DNA of 41,157 nt from contig JAIRQZ010000011.1 in assembly GCA_031256235.1 (NCBI GenBank), positions 1-41,157 on the forward strand, given 5' to 3'. Each line of letters begins with the position of its first letter. The stretch's first letter is position 1. Positions 9,029-17,838 of this stretch are shown here, piece after piece. The notes below the pieces were generated by a model that was given only the letters and a program-made list of their open reading frames with translations, was not told the origin of the DNA and did not search any database. Made by a program: the position numbers and the translations under genes. The DNA comes from Christensenellaceae bacterium (GTDB lineage Bacteria; Bacillota; Clostridia; Christensenellales; UBA1242).

Positions 9029-9874
9029 TTATCTTTCGGGGCTTTCAGGTTTGTTCTTTGGTGTTTCAGAGCCGTCCGCGGGGGCGATGCAAAGGCAACG
9101 GAATGGGTCTTTTCCAGTGCTGTAAGTCTTTATACCCTCGACACTTGCAAGAGCGGTATGGACGATTGCGCGGTCACGTGCATTCATGGGTTCAAGTTTT
9201 ATAAAGCGTCCGCTTTTTTTAACATACTCGGCTTTTTTCATGGCAAGGCTTTCGAGCGTGTTGCCACGTTTTTCTTTGTAGTCTCCGACGTTGACAAAGA
9301 CGCGCGTGCCTTCGCCGTTTGCGTTGGAGATTGCGATGCTTGACACAAGCGTTTGAAGGGCGTTCAAGACGACTCCGTTTTTGCCGATTAATCGGCCGAT
9401 GTTGTCGCCTGAGATATTGATGTTAAAGGCGGTGTCGGTGAATTGGGTTGTAACGGTCGAGTCGTTGTCAAGGGTGGCCAAAAGTTTTGTGACAAAATCA
9501 AGGGTCTTTTGGAACTTTGTGGCGAGTTTGCCGTCAGCACGCTCGGCGGCGTGTGAGCCTTTCGAAGATTTTTCGACGCAAAAGTCCTCGGCGACTTTAT
9601 TTTGTGATTTTATTTCACGTTTTCCCGCCTGCGGGGTTTTTGCTTGCGAAACATCTTCTGCGGCTCTCTTCGGTTCTGGTTTAACTTCTTTTTTTGGGGT
9701 GGCTGGTTTTGCATCCTCTTTTACTTTTACCAAATACACGCCTTTGCTGAACATACCGCCTTCCTTTAAAACTTCCACGGTGACTTCGTCTTGGGCGACG
9801 CCAAGTTTTTCGCAGGCCTCTTCAATTGCTTCAAACGCGGTTTTGGCTTTGACTTCGATTTCTTTTTTGCTCAT
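9029..9874 (-). CDS. jag: Jag/KhpB-like RNA-binding protein
   Basis: 281 aa. The Jag N-terminal domain (residues 1-50, [21 protein letters not shown]) is followed by a charged linker, a KH domain with IGKNGVVLNALQTLV, and a C-terminal R3H domain (RDRAIVHTAL). Such proteins bind RNA and influence cell division and envelope growth in Bacillota. The ATG overlaps the end of yidC by 4 bp with AAGGAAG upstream, so it is coupled to yidC. The linker contains a GC-rich hairpin (9624-9635) and is longer than usual. Confidence 0.9.
   Translation of the reverse strand: MSKKEIEVKAKTAFEAIEEACEKLGVAQDEVTVEVLKEGGMFSKGVYLVKVKEDAKPATPKKEVKPEPKRAAEDVSQAKTPQAGKREIKSQNKVAEDFCVEKSSKGSHAAERADGKLATKFQKTLDFVTKLLATLDNDSTVTTQFTDTAFNINISGDNIGRLIGKNGVVLNALQTLVSSIAISNANGEGTRVFVNVGDYKEKRGNTLESLAMKKAEYVKKSGRFIKLEPMNARDRAIVHTALASVEGIKTYSTGKDPFRCLCIAPADGSETPKNKPESPER
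9624..9635. repeat. GC-rich hairpin in the jag linker
   Basis: CCCGC-CT-GCGGG, in frame in the linker between the Jag-N and KH domains. Its flank resembles the dus insert. Confidence 0.4.
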
Positions 9875-11145
9875 TTTTTCTTCCTTTTAAAATATTTAGC
9901 ATGCGGATTGATTAACGACTTGTCGGTTTCGTCGGGGTCAAGTCCGCGGGCTTTCCTGTGTTTGTCCTGCCATGCAAGCAGTTTGTCGACCGGCCATCCA
10001 AGTCCGAATGCAATTATGGTGGACAGCAAAGAGTTTGTAATAATGTAAATCGCAAGGGCGGCTGTAGATGACATGGTAAAGAAAATCATGATAGCAGGCA
10101 GTACGAACATCATAATTTTGCCTACTACTGCAGGGTCGACTTGTGGGGCCTTTGGGTCGGTTTGGTCTTTTGCATCGCGCATCGAGTAAACTGCGACGGC
10201 CTCTTTGGGTTTAGTGGATTCATCGGTTTTTTTCTTTGTTTTCATTAATCGGGCGGTAATGTACGAAGACCCCCACGAGGTAACGCCCGCCAAAACAACC
10301 AAAATCAAAAGCCCGTTCCAGTTGCGTTTGTGGCTTGCGTCAAGGTTTGCATATATGAAATCGTATTGTTCGATTTTCATTTCAAGTTTGCTTTTTTTGT
10401 TTTCGTCTGGAAGTGCCGTGATATCTACCCCAAGTTCGTCGGCGATGGCCTGGTTCGCGACGTCAAGTTCGGCGTCGGTGATTTCAACTTTTCGATTATT
10501 AACGTATTCGGCAACGGTAAGTGTGCCACTTGACCAGGGTACGTCTTCGTGCCAGATGTTTTTTATCCAAAGGAAACTTGTGTTGTGTTTCGTGTATGCG
10601 TCGTTGAGGGCGATTTTAAACTCGGAACTTTCAAGCGTTAGGCCCAAACCGTCGGGGTCATCGCGGTATTGATAATAGACGGCCTCCAGATTATTTGCCG
10701 CCAACACGACGTTATGTGTGGCAACCGCGCGCAAGGATGTGAAAATCGACATGAATATTGCAAGCGTCAAAAACAAGTTGATAATAGTGAAAAGGCAGAA
10801 CCCACCCATTTTGTACCCGTGTTTTTTGTAAAGGGCTTGGCGTGCTTGGTTCAACTTCATCATGTCGTCTTTGTATTGTTCCTTTAAAAGGTCTTCTTCG
10901 GGCTTGATTTTCGCCATGAATTTCGCGTTCTTTTTTGTAAAGTACTTGTTGGCAAAGTCCATAGGGAATAAAACCAACTTTAAAATAATTGTAAAGAATA
11001 TAAGTGCAAGGCCATAGTTCAATGCACCATGATTGTGCATCGCTCCCGCCAAAACATAGACAAATTTGCCGATGAAAGGAAACCAGCCACTTCCTTTTGC
11101 CGGAAATTCCACAAGACCTTGTAACAAATTGATTAAATTACCCAT
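9871..11145 (-). CDS. yidC: Membrane protein insertase YidC/OxaI
   Basis: Inserts membrane proteins with or without SecYEG. 424 aa. It has the family core ([19 protein letters not shown], then later hydrophobic segments) but no lipoprotein cysteine at the N-terminus. A large hydrophilic stretch of about 100 residues after FTSLRA, including [12 protein letters not shown], lies outside or between membrane segments. A strong GGGAGGAG precedes the ATG, which overlaps the yidD end by 13 bp. Fits the conserved rpmH-rnpA-yidD-yidC-jag order, here with a PHP gene inserted. Confidence 0.95.
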   Translation of the reverse strand: MGNLINLLQGLVEFPAKGSGWFPFIGKFVYVLAGAMHNHGALNYGLALIFFTIILKLVLFPMDFANKYFTKKNAKFMAKIKPEEDLLKEQYKDDMMKLNQARQALYKKHGYKMGGFCLFTIINLFLTLAIFMSIFTSLRAVATHNVVLAANNLEAVYYQYRDDPDGLGLTLESSEFKIALNDAYTKHNTSFLWIKNIWHEDVPWSSGTLTVAEYVNNRKVEITDAELDVANQAIADELGVDITALPDENKKSKLEMKIEQYDFIYANLDASHKRNWNGLLILVVLAGVTSWGSSYITARLMKTKKKTDESTKPKEAVAVYSMRDAKDQTDPKAPQVDPAVVGKIMMFVLPAIMIFFTMSSTAALAIYIITNSLLSTIIAFGLGWPVDKLLAWQDKHRKARGLDPDETDKSLINPHAKYFKRKKK

Positions 11146-11393
11146 TTCGCTCCTCCCGAATACCCAAAGGGTACAGGGTCATATCCGTGTCCGTTTTTGT
11201 TGAACGGATTACAGCGCATGATTCGCCAAATTCCTTTTTTCCAACCTCTTAAAATTCCGAAACGTTTTATTGCTTCCAAAGTATATATCGAGCAGGTCGG
11301 ATAGAAATGGCAACGGTTTCCCAACAAGGGCGAAACACATGCGCGATAGAAGTATACAGGCAAACTTCCGATGAACGCAAGGATTTTCTTCAT
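11133..11393 (-). CDS. yidD: Membrane protein insertion efficiency factor YidD
   Basis: Small (86 aa) cytoplasmic membrane-associated protein of the YidC pathway. The family signature is visible as [36 protein letters not shown] and GYDPVP. I use ATG 11393, which overlaps the preceding PHP stop (ATGA); the track begins at a TTG two codons upstream. Confidence 0.95.
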   Translation of the reverse strand: MKKILAFIGSLPVYFYRACVSPLLGNRCHFYPTCSIYTLEAIKRFGILRGWKKGIWRIMRCNPFNKNGHGYDPVPFGYSGGAKWVI

Positions 11394-12226
11394 ACCCAAT
11401 TCACCAATTCTTGCGGGACGACCAAATCCCCGCGACCGATTGCAATTTCGACTCCGGGTTTAATCGTGCCATGAAAATCACTCCCGCCCGAAATTAAAAG
11501 ATCATTCGCTTTTGCAAACTTGACAAGTTTTTCCCGACACGCCTTGTCTGCGCTTGGGTGAAAGCATTCGATGCCGTCGACGAAGTCCTTTGTGAAATCA
11601 AGTATGGTATCTGCGTCATCAAGATATTCCGCGGGGTGCGCCAAAAATGCCACGCCACCGCAGTCTTTTATTATGGTTGCGACCTCTTTTGCGGACTTTA
11701 GATAGGCGCTTGGGTCAACAAAAAGCGGCGACTTTTTGTTTGTAATCCCTGCCCTGTACAAATAGGTTATGTTCCCGAAAAACTTTGGGTCAGTTTTGTC
11801 ACATATTTTTTTGTCCGAAAGTATTAATCCGTTTACTTCCCATGCGCTTTTTGTATTGTTCATGCCTTGCGGGACATTAAGGCCAAGTTTCTTAAGATTT
11901 TTAATTGTTTGGTCTCTGTAAGAATCAAGAGCGTTCTTGCCTGGATAATCCGTCATATATTTTTTCATTTTCTTTGTGTCAATGTTATAACCAAGTATTT
12001 CGATAAGTTTGCCGTCGACGTGCGTTGTAATCTCGATGCCCTGTATAATTTTGCCAGGGAACAGATTGCGAATTTCGGGTTTTTCGATTTCGTCATATGC
12101 TCCGACACGGTTGTGGTCAGTGATTGATATAGTATCCAAGCCCGCATCCACGGCACGCTTTAAAACTTCCGCGACCGAGTATGACCCGTCGGAATATTTG
12201 GTATGTATATGAAGGTCAATTTTCAT
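11390..12226 (-). CDS. PHP-domain metal-dependent phosphoesterase
   Basis: 278 aa. The N-terminal metal motif [13 protein letters not shown] and ITDHN are typical of the polymerase-and-histidinol-phosphatase family, and FLAHP, GIEC and GGSDFHG complete the metal-binding set. It is nearest to the YciV/RNase AM type that degrades nucleotides or short RNA from the 5' end, but the substrate cannot be read from sequence. The start at 12226 overlaps rnpA by 11 bp and has a GGGGG ribosome site; the track's nine extra residues come from rnpA sequence. Its place between rnpA and yidD is unusual and fits a role in RNA turnover. Confidence 0.88.
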   Translation of the reverse strand: MKIDLHIHTKYSDGSYSVAEVLKRAVDAGLDTISITDHNRVGAYDEIEKPEIRNLFPGKIIQGIEITTHVDGKLIEILGYNIDTKKMKKYMTDYPGKNALDSYRDQTIKNLKKLGLNVPQGMNNTKSAWEVNGLILSDKKICDKTDPKFFGNITYLYRAGITNKKSPLFVDPSAYLKSAKEVATIIKDCGGVAFLAHPAEYLDDADTILDFTKDFVDGIECFHPSADKACREKLVKFAKANDLLISGGSDFHGTIKPGVEIAIGRGDLVVPQELVNWV

Positions 12227-12566
12227 GAAAGCAACCCCCTTTTCGTAACACATATTCCACCGCCTTGGTTATTTCCAAAACGGTTTTGTTTTTGATTTCT
12301 TCTTTCGCGACGAAGATATAATTATGGTCGGGTGCAATGTTATTTAAAAGACTTCGTACGGCCTCGCGCATTTTGCGGACAGACTTGTGGCGGATTACGG
12401 AATTTCCAACTTTTTTTGATGCCGAAAATCCAACGCGTTTGTCGGTGTCCTTCATCTTGGCGGACACAAACACAAGCGTCAAACAATCCGACCCGATACT
12501 TTTGCCGTGGCGGTATATATAATTGAAGGCTTTTCGTTTTTTTAAACGGTATTGTTGTTTAAGCAT
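12216..12566 (-). CDS. rnpA: Ribonuclease P protein component
   Basis: 116 aa protein subunit of RNase P, which trims tRNA 5' ends. RVGFSASKKVGNSVIRHKSVRKMRE matches the family core, but the usual RNR of the signature reads RHK here. Follows rpmH by 21 bp with no Shine-Dalgarno visible; a small CCAGT-G-ACTGG hairpin lies between them. Confidence 0.93.
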   Translation of the reverse strand: MLKQQYRLKKRKAFNYIYRHGKSIGSDCLTLVFVSAKMKDTDKRVGFSASKKVGNSVIRHKSVRKMREAVRSLLNNIAPDHNYIFVAKEEIKNKTVLEITKAVEYVLRKGGCFHEN

Positions 12567-12587
12567 AAATTGTTGCCAGTCACTGGC

Positions 12588-12722
12588 TTACGCACTTAAT
12601 ACCTTACGGCCACGAGCACGGCGACGTTTAAGAACCTTTCGGCCTGCGGTTGTTTCCATGCGCTTGCGAAAGCCGTGGACTTTTTGTTTACTGCGTTTTT
12701 TGGGTTGGTAAGTGCGTTTCAT
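12588..12722 (-). CDS. rpmH: 50S ribosomal protein L34
   Basis: 44 aa, [20 protein letters not shown] followed by the [14 protein letters not shown] core. The track ORF (86 aa) starts far upstream; ATG 12722 is certain from conservation. It lies 6 nt after TATAGT (TTGACA 18 bp further up), so even this ribosomal gene is predicted to start leaderless. First gene of the rnpA-PHP-yidD-yidC-jag run. Confidence 0.97.
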   Translation of the reverse strand: MKRTYQPKKRSKQKVHGFRKRMETTAGRKVLKRRRARGRKVLSA

Positions 12723-12728
12723 GTGTTG

Positions 12729-12774
12729 ACTATAACAGTCAAACCTTGACATTGTCAATATACTTTGGTATAAT
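12729..12774. promoter_or_regulatory. Back-to-back rpmH / HAD promoters with adjoining -35 boxes
   Basis: Plus strand: TTGACA (12746-12751), 17 bp, TATAAT (12769-12774), 7 nt to ATG 12782. Minus strand: TTGACA (12753-12758), 18 bp, TATAGT (12729-12734), 6 nt to rpmH. The two -35 boxes form the palindrome TTGACATTGTCAA, so only one promoter can be occupied at a time. Confidence 0.8.
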
Positions 12775-12781
12775 AAATGCA

Positions 12782-13531
12782 ATGAAAATTGATACGCCAC
12801 CGATAGTTTATGATTACAGTGCTTTTTTGCTTGATTGGGATGGGACACCTGTCGACAGCATGCCTATATGGAACGAGTTATATACTGGATATATCCGTAG
12901 CAAAGGTCGTGTCCCGCATGAAAATTTCCAACAAGAAAAAGACGATATTCTTCACTCCTTGGCAAAAGCAGACAATGTTTTTGCAAGGCTTTATGATGAA
13001 CTTCATAGAATCTACGATATTAAAGGGATTTCAGGTGAAGAAGCCCTTGCGGAAAGCACTTTGGTCTCGGAAGAAAAACTTCGTACTTTACAATATAAAC
13101 CAAATGCGGCAAAGTTTTTGCGCGATGTAAAAGCCCTTGGCATGAAAATGGCGGTTGTGACAACGGGCGATAATGCCTCGTTTGATGCAATCCGACGTGG
13201 AAATTTCAAGATGCGAGCCGAGGCCGACTTTGATCAAATATTCGAGGGCCGAATTATAACAAGCGACATTTGTAAAAGTTTGGGGATTCAAGGCAAACCG
13301 AGCGGCGACCCCTATCGTTATGGTGCGCGACTTTTGAATATTGCACCAAAAGATTGTTTGGTTTTTGAAGATTCCATGAACGGCGCGAAGGCTGGGTGGG
13401 ATGCGGGCATGGATATGTGCATTGTGCGCGATAGTTACAGCGACAAAGACCGTGAAGAAATGAAGTACATTGCGAAACATGTGCCTACGAAAACTTATTT
13501 TATTGAAGATTTGGGCGAAGTCCGCTATTGA
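12782..13531 (+). CDS. HAD-superfamily phosphatase (beta-phosphoglucomutase-like)
   Basis: 249 aa. Motif I reads [11 protein letters not shown] (Asp nucleophile and acid/base Asp), a helical cap follows, VTTGDN is motif II and [17 protein letters not shown] is motif IV. It most resembles the phosphoglucomutase/phosphoglycolate-type hydrolases; substrate unknown. The track start at 12650 lies upstream of the promoter; ATG 12782 is 7 nt after a perfect TATAAT. The stop codon lies within the -35 box of dnaA. A HAD gene between rpmH and dnaA is not a usual arrangement. Confidence 0.85.
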   Translation: MKIDTPPIVYDYSAFLLDWDGTPVDSMPIWNELYTGYIRSKGRVPHENFQQEKDDILHSLAKADNVFARLYDELHRIYDIKGISGEEALAESTLVSEEKLRTLQYKPNAAKFLRDVKALGMKMAVVTTGDNASFDAIRRGNFKMRAEADFDQIFEGRIITSDICKSLGIQGKPSGDPYRYGARLLNIAPKDCLVFEDSMNGAKAGWDAGMDMCIVRDSYSDKDREEMKYIAKHVPTKTYFIEDLGEVRY

Positions 13532-13556
13532 CATTGTGGATAACTTGGTCTACCTT
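13528..13556 (+). promoter_or_regulatory. dnaA promoter with internal DnaA box
   Basis: TTGACA (13528-13533), 17 bp, TACCTT (13551-13556), then 8 nt to the dnaA ATG. A perfect DnaA box (TTATCCACA on the minus strand, 13535-13543) fills the spacer, so DnaA binding should block polymerase: classic autorepression. The -35 overlaps the HAD stop codon. Confidence 0.7.
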
Positions 13557-13564
13557 TATCGGGC

Positions 13565-14929
13565 ATGAATATCCAGAAAATTTGGGAAGACGCAAAAAAG
13601 GAAATGCACGGGCGCGTTTCGCAGGTATCTTTTGACTTGTGGATAAAGCCCCTTGTTGCCGAAGCATTTGAAGACGGCGAATTTATTTTGGCGGCCAACA
13701 GCACAATGGGTAAACAGCAAGCCGAAAACACCCGCCACTTTGTACATATCGAAAGCGTGATTAAGGAACTTGCCCCTATTGTGGAAAAAGTCAAAATTAT
13801 TGATGCTATTGAACGCGAACGCCGACAACACGATGTTGTATCCGACAGCAAGGCAGAAATCACACCAAAAAAACCGACAAGTTTTATTACCGTTAATCAT
13901 AATCAAACTTTTGATAACTTTATTGTGGGTAAAAGCAACCAAATCGTTTGCGCCGCGTCCGAGTCTGTTGCAAAAAAACCAGGTAAAAGCATCAATCCCT
14001 TGTTTATATATGGCGGTTCGGGCCTTGGCAAGACCCATTTATTGAACGCGATTGTCAACCATATAATGGAAACTTCGCCCAAAATGTCCATTGCATTTGC
14101 CACAAGCGAAAAATTCACCAACGACTTTGTGCAAACAATGATGAATTCAAAATCCAATGCGGTTGCGGCTTTTCGCGAAAAGTACCGTAACGCCGACATA
14201 CTTTTAATTGACGACATCCAATTTATTCGCGACAAAAAAGGCACCCAGGAAGAATTTTTCCATACCTTTAATGACCTTATCCAAAACGGCCGTCAAGTCG
14301 TATTAACAAGTGACCGCCACCCTGACGAGATGCCAACCCTTGAGGACCGCATGCGTTCGCGATTCAAAAGTGGCCTTATCCAAGACATCACCCACCCCGA
14401 TGTCGAGATGTGGATGGCAATATTGCAAAAAAAGGCCAATTCGGAAAACTATCGGTTAAGCGATGAAATCTGCACTTATTTGGCAAAGCATGCGCACGAA
14501 CGAGACCTTAATGTCCGCGAAATGGAAGGCAATTTGACCAAAATCATTTTTTACGCATCCTTGAAGGGCAAAACCGAACCAGATATCGATGATTGCGAGG
14601 CCGCTTTGAAAGAAGTCCAAGACACAAGCAAATATCAAACCACCGCGGAAAAAATTATCGGCGAAGTCGTGAAGTATTTCAATATCACTCGTGACGACAT
14701 TGTCGGCAAACGCAGGAACCGCGAATTTGTTGAACCTCGTATGATTGCAATCTATTTAATTGCCGAGTTTTTGGATATCCCGCTTATAAGCATTGGTCAA
14801 CTTATCGGCGGTCGCGACCACACAACGGTCATGCACAGTCGTAATAAAATTGAAGGCCAACTTGCGCATGGCGACCTTCGCATAAAAAGAATTGTAAGTG
14901 ATATATCAAAAATGGTTAACAACGAATAA
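13565..14929 (+). CDS. dnaA: Chromosomal replication initiator DnaA
   Basis: 454 aa AAA+ ATPase that opens the origin. Domain I contains FDLWIKPL, Walker A is GGSGLGKTHL (about 140-150), Walker B is LLIDDIQFI, and the DNA-binding domain IV ends in the signature GGRDHTTVMHS. Domain II is a short linker. The start is predicted leaderless and the promoter holds a DnaA box. Downstream is a small ORF and then dnaN on the opposite strand, instead of the common dnaA-dnaN operon. Confidence 0.98.
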   Translation: MNIQKIWEDAKKEMHGRVSQVSFDLWIKPLVAEAFEDGEFILAANSTMGKQQAENTRHFVHIESVIKELAPIVEKVKIIDAIERERRQHDVVSDSKAEITPKKPTSFITVNHNQTFDNFIVGKSNQIVCAASESVAKKPGKSINPLFIYGGSGLGKTHLLNAIVNHIMETSPKMSIAFATSEKFTNDFVQTMMNSKSNAVAAFREKYRNADILLIDDIQFIRDKKGTQEEFFHTFNDLIQNGRQVVLTSDRHPDEMPTLEDRMRSRFKSGLIQDITHPDVEMWMAILQKKANSENYRLSDEICTYLAKHAHERDLNVREMEGNLTKIIFYASLKGKTEPDIDDCEAALKEVQDTSKYQTTAEKIIGEVVKYFNITRDDIVGKRRNREFVEPRMIAIYLIAEFLDIPLISIGQLIGGRDHTTVMHSRNKIEGQLAHGDLRIKRIVSDISKMVNNE

Positions 14930-14938
14930 AGTTTGTGT

Positions 14939-14944
14939 TATAAT
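14939..14944 (+). promoter_or_regulatory. -10 box of the small ORF after dnaA
   Basis: TTAACA (14916-14921, inside the dnaA end), 17 bp and TATAAT lead to a start near 14951. Unlike most units here, this leaves a short leader containing GAAGGAG before ATG 14964. Confidence 0.6.
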
Positions 14945-14963
14945 ATGTACGAAGGAGAAAGAG

Positions 14964-15242
14964 ATGGCCGTATTAGAAACTCAAAGGCATAAAGATTCAA
15001 AAACCATGTTGGCAACCGCCGTAGAGGATGCGGCATATAAATTCGAAAAGATGTTAAGGAACAAGGTACCTTGGGACGAAATTGTACGCTCGACAGAATG
15101 TTGGAGTCTTTTCAAAATTATGGACGAAAAGACTCGACAATTCGTGCGTACCGAGGCCAAAAAGGTCGCCGAGCGAAGAATTCGTACTATGGGCGACCGC
15201 ACAGACAAGCAACATGACGTTTTAGATTCGATGAATATTTAA
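14964..15242 (+). CDS. Hypothetical small helical protein
   Basis: 92 aa, no family recognised. Highly charged and predicted helical, with no membrane segment (MAVLETQRHKDSK...). GAAGGAG lies 7 nt before the ATG. The longer track start is inside dnaA and lies upstream of the -10. The 3' end overlaps dnaN, which is convergent, by 4 bp. Confidence 0.65.
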   Translation: MAVLETQRHKDSKTMLATAVEDAAYKFEKMLRNKVPWDEIVRSTECWSLFKIMDEKTRQFVRTEAKKVAERRIRTMGDRTDKQHDVLDSMNI

Positions 15243-16336
15243 CTTAATCTTACAGGTAATACAAGGAACAAGTAATCATTTGCCTTTGCGGATTCGATAA
15301 CGCAAGGGCTTAATTCCCCGTTGAAGTTGATTTTAATAAACTCTTCTTGCGAGGCCTTTAAAACGTCGTAAAGATATTTTGCGTTGAAAGAGATTTTTAT
15401 ATCTTTGCCACTTAATTTCGCGGGGACCTTTTCCGCAATTTTACCAATTTCGTTTGCCGATGTTACGGTAATCAATTTGTCCGACATGTTCAATGTAACA
15501 AGGTTTATCTTGTCGTTTCGTACCAAGAGGCCTGCGCGCTCGACGGCATGTTCAAAGGCAGTGCGTTCGACAACGACGCTTGATTCAAAATTGCTTGGGA
15601 TAATTTGGGCATAATTTATGAATTCCCCGTCGATAAGTCTTCCCGCGAAGACGGTTTTGTTGATATTCACTTGGAAAAACTTGTTATCAATTATTACGGC
15701 GACTTCCCCGTTGTCATCGGCGATAAGTTTTTTAATCTCGTCAAAACTGCGCGCAGGTACAACGACTTTCGTTTCATCGGAATGATTTTTGATGGGCTTT
15801 TCAATTTTTGACAATCGGAATCCGTCCAAAGCGACCCCTGTGATTTTGTCTTTGCCGATTTCGCAAAGTATGCCCTTCAAAATCGGACGGCTGTCATCTT
15901 GGCTTACGCTTATACGGGTTTTTGCGATAAAGTCGCGCAAAAGTTCGGACTTGATTGAAAAGTGCGGTTTTTTGTTGATGTTTACGATGTCGGGGTATTC
16001 AATGACCAAAAGGCATTGAAAGTTGCAAGTATTCTCGCCATGGGTGATGCACATGTTTTCGCCCGCCAAATTAAGTTTGACGCTTCCGCCCCCAATCCTT
16101 GCGACGTATTCGTTAAAAAGTTTTCCTGGCACGACGGTAACGCCGTCTTTTTCAACGTCGGCGCGAATTGTCTTTTGAATGTACATTTCCAAATCGGTGG
16201 CCGCCAAAGTAAGCGTTCCGTCCTTGGCCGTGATTTTGATTCCTTCCAAAATCGGGTTAATTGTGCGCGCATTTGTCGCGCGACTGACCACGGCAACGGC
16301 CTCGGCCAAATCCATTCCATCGCATGTAAGTTTCAT
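15239..16336 (-). CDS. dnaN: DNA polymerase III beta sliding clamp
   Basis: 365 aa ring-forming clamp that tethers polymerase to DNA. Three similar domains are seen, with DGMDLAEAVAVVSRA at the start, a middle domain with RPILKGILCEI, and the C-terminal VLPVRLS in place of the usual VMPMRL. It is transcribed towards dnaA rather than with it. TTGCAA-17-TAAGAT ends 6 nt before the ATG, so the start looks leaderless. Confidence 0.96.
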   Translation of the reverse strand: MKLTCDGMDLAEAVAVVSRATNARTINPILEGIKITAKDGTLTLAATDLEMYIQKTIRADVEKDGVTVVPGKLFNEYVARIGGGSVKLNLAGENMCITHGENTCNFQCLLVIEYPDIVNINKKPHFSIKSELLRDFIAKTRISVSQDDSRPILKGILCEIGKDKITGVALDGFRLSKIEKPIKNHSDETKVVVPARSFDEIKKLIADDNGEVAVIIDNKFFQVNINKTVFAGRLIDGEFINYAQIIPSNFESSVVVERTAFEHAVERAGLLVRNDKINLVTLNMSDKLITVTSANEIGKIAEKVPAKLSGKDIKISFNAKYLYDVLKASQEEFIKINFNGELSPCVIESAKANDYLFLVLPVRLS

Positions 16337-16386
16337 GCCAGAATCTTAACACAATATTTTGGCGGTTGCAACAAAAAGCGTTGTGA

Positions 16387-16415
16387 TTGACAAATTGACT
16401 TTAATATGTCATAAT
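16387..16415 (+). promoter_or_regulatory. Promoter of the 62-aa ORF upstream of recF
   Basis: TTGACA (16387-16392), 17 bp, CATAAT (16410-16415), 6 nt to ATG 16422. Divergent from the dnaN promoter (16343-16371). Confidence 0.6.
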
Positions 16416-16421
16416 ATGTCG

Positions 16422-16610
16422 ATGAATGAACAATATGGTATGTGGGCAAGCAATACTTCAACCAAAAAGCACGCTTTTGTAGACCCTGCAAGAATTGTAA
16501 GCCCATTGATGGGCGAAGCAGCAATCCAAGAAGTGGTGGATATAACCATTGAACAACTTGAACAAATGTACGGCGGGAAAATCGAAGAAATCGATGCATA
16601 CGAGATTTGA
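16422..16610 (+). CDS. Hypothetical protein, 62 aa
   Basis: Not recognised. Mixed charged sequence beginning MNEQYGMWASNTSTKKH, acidic at the C-terminus, no membrane segment. In many Bacillota a small RNA-binding S4 protein sits between dnaN and recF, but no S4 signature is visible here. The track start (16359) is upstream of the promoter; ATG 16422 fits a leaderless start. An alternative ATG lies two codons earlier. Confidence 0.6.
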   Translation: MNEQYGMWASNTSTKKHAFVDPARIVSPLMGEAAIQEVVDITIEQLEQMYGGKIEEIDAYEI

Positions 16611-16614
16611 TAAT

Positions 16615-16642
16615 TTGTTAAACATTTAAAAAGGTGTATACT
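16615..16642 (+). promoter_or_regulatory. recF promoter, leaderless type
   Basis: TTGTTA (16615-16620), 16 bp, TATACT (16637-16642), 5 nt to GTG 16648. The out-of-frame ATG at 16646 is two bases closer. Confidence 0.55.
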
Positions 16643-16647
16643 GCAAT

Positions 16648-17805
16648 GTGTATATAAAAACACTTGCCTTGCAAAATTTCCGCAATCACGCGCGTCGTTC
16701 TTTGGAGTTATCCCAAGGTATAAATGTCTTTGTCGGCGATAATGCCCAAGGCAAAACCAATTTATTGGAAGCAATATATGTTACTTGCATAGGCAGAGGC
16801 TTTCGAAGCCCGCGCGACAAAGACGTAATCCGTTTTGGCCAACACTTCGCAAAAGTAAAAACCATCGCAACCAAGAAATTCGGTGACATAAGCATTGAAG
16901 TTATTATAAACAATCCCGAAAACACTTCGCGGACATTGAAGCAAATCAAAGTCAACGAAATCCCCATCTTAAAAATGGGCGAACTTATGGGCAACGTGGC
17001 CTGTGTGTTCTTTAACCCTGACGAATTAAAACTTGTAAAGGAGGCTCCAGCCGACCGCCGTCGTTTTATGGACATCGACATAAGCCAAATGGACAAGACG
17101 TATTTTTACAATCTTTTGCGCTATAACAAGATTTTAAAGCAAAGGAATGCTCTTTTGAAAGGAATTGACACAAAAAACGAAACCGAGATGCGTGGCCTTG
17201 ATATTTGGGACGAGCAACTTGCCACGGCGGGCGAGCAAATAATAAAACGCCGAATTTACTTTTGCGAAGAATTAAATAAATTACTTCCGCCCGTGCATAC
17301 GGCGTTGGCGGTTGACGAAACCGTGACATTGACATATGAGACGAACGGCGGCAACATGCCAGGCGCCTCCAAATGCTCAACTGCTACGCTCTTGTCGCCA
17401 ACGGACCAGGGGGCTCCGCAAGATGAGCACTCGGAGGTGCCTGGCATGCTTGCCGCCGTTCGTTCGGCACGCGCCAACGACTTGCGTTTGCGTACTACTA
17501 CGGTAGGCCCGCACCGCGATGACATACTTTTGCAAATCAACGGCCGCGACGTCCGATTGTTCGCAAGCCAAGGTCAACAACGCACCGTGGCCCTGTCGCT
17601 TAAAATCGCCGAACTTAAAATATTTGAACAGGCACTTGGCGAAAAGCCAATCTTGCTTTTGGACGATGTGTTCAGCGAACTTGACGCAAAAAGACAAGAA
17701 AAGTTATTGAAACTTATCTCGGGCTGGCAAACGGTGATTACAACAACGGAATTTAATCTGCCCTTGCCAAACGCAAAGGTTTTTAAAATCTCCTGTGTTC
17801 ATTGA
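16648..17805 (+). CDS. recF: RecF recombination mediator with in-frame palindromic insertion
   Basis: 385 aa SMC-like ATPase that loads RecA at gaps. Walker A is GDNAQGKTNLLEAI, the signature region reads RLFASQGQQRT, and Walker B is PILLLDDVFSELD. GTG start, placed 5 nt after the -10. After LTYETNGGN about 35 residues (PGASKCSTATLL...) are foreign to the family and come from a 121-bp palindrome; RecF then resumes at LRLRTTTVGPHRDD. The frame is intact and the insertion lies in a variable region before the conserved GPHRDD, so function may survive. Confidence 0.93.
   Translation: MYIKTLALQNFRNHARRSLELSQGINVFVGDNAQGKTNLLEAIYVTCIGRGFRSPRDKDVIRFGQHFAKVKTIATKKFGDISIEVIINNPENTSRTLKQIKVNEIPILKMGELMGNVACVFFNPDELKLVKEAPADRRRFMDIDISQMDKTYFYNLLRYNKILKQRNALLKGIDTKNETEMRGLDIWDEQLATAGEQIIKRRIYFCEELNKLLPPVHTALAVDETVTLTYETNGGNMPGASKCSTATLLSPTDQGAPQDEHSEVPGMLAAVRSARANDLRLRTTTVGPHRDDILLQINGRDVRLFASQGQQRTVALSLKIAELKIFEQALGEKPILLLDDVFSELDAKRQEKLLKLISGWQTVITTTEFNLPLPNAKVFKISCVH
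17342..17462. repeat. 121-bp palindromic element inside recF
   Basis: The left arm (17342-17379) pairs with the right arm (17424-17462) with about 35 of 38 matches and one single-base indel. The arms start CGAACGGCGGCAA and end TTGCCGCCGTTCG. An inner TCTTG/CAAGA pair extends the stem. It is translated in frame. This is the cleanest member of the group. Confidence 0.85.
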
Positions 17806-17830
17806 CATTGGACGCAGAATGGTATATAAT
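17802..17830 (+). promoter_or_regulatory. cvpA-like gene promoter (consensus)
   Basis: TTGACA (17802-17807), exactly 17 bp, TATAAT (17825-17830), 8 nt to ATG 17839. There is no Shine-Dalgarno sequence in the 8 nt. Confidence 0.75.
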
Positions 17831-17838
17831 GACGATGT

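Noticed and set aside
13638-13646. Second perfect DnaA box inside dnaA
   Set aside because: It encodes the conserved LWIK of DnaA domain I, so codons alone explain it; not counted towards an origin.
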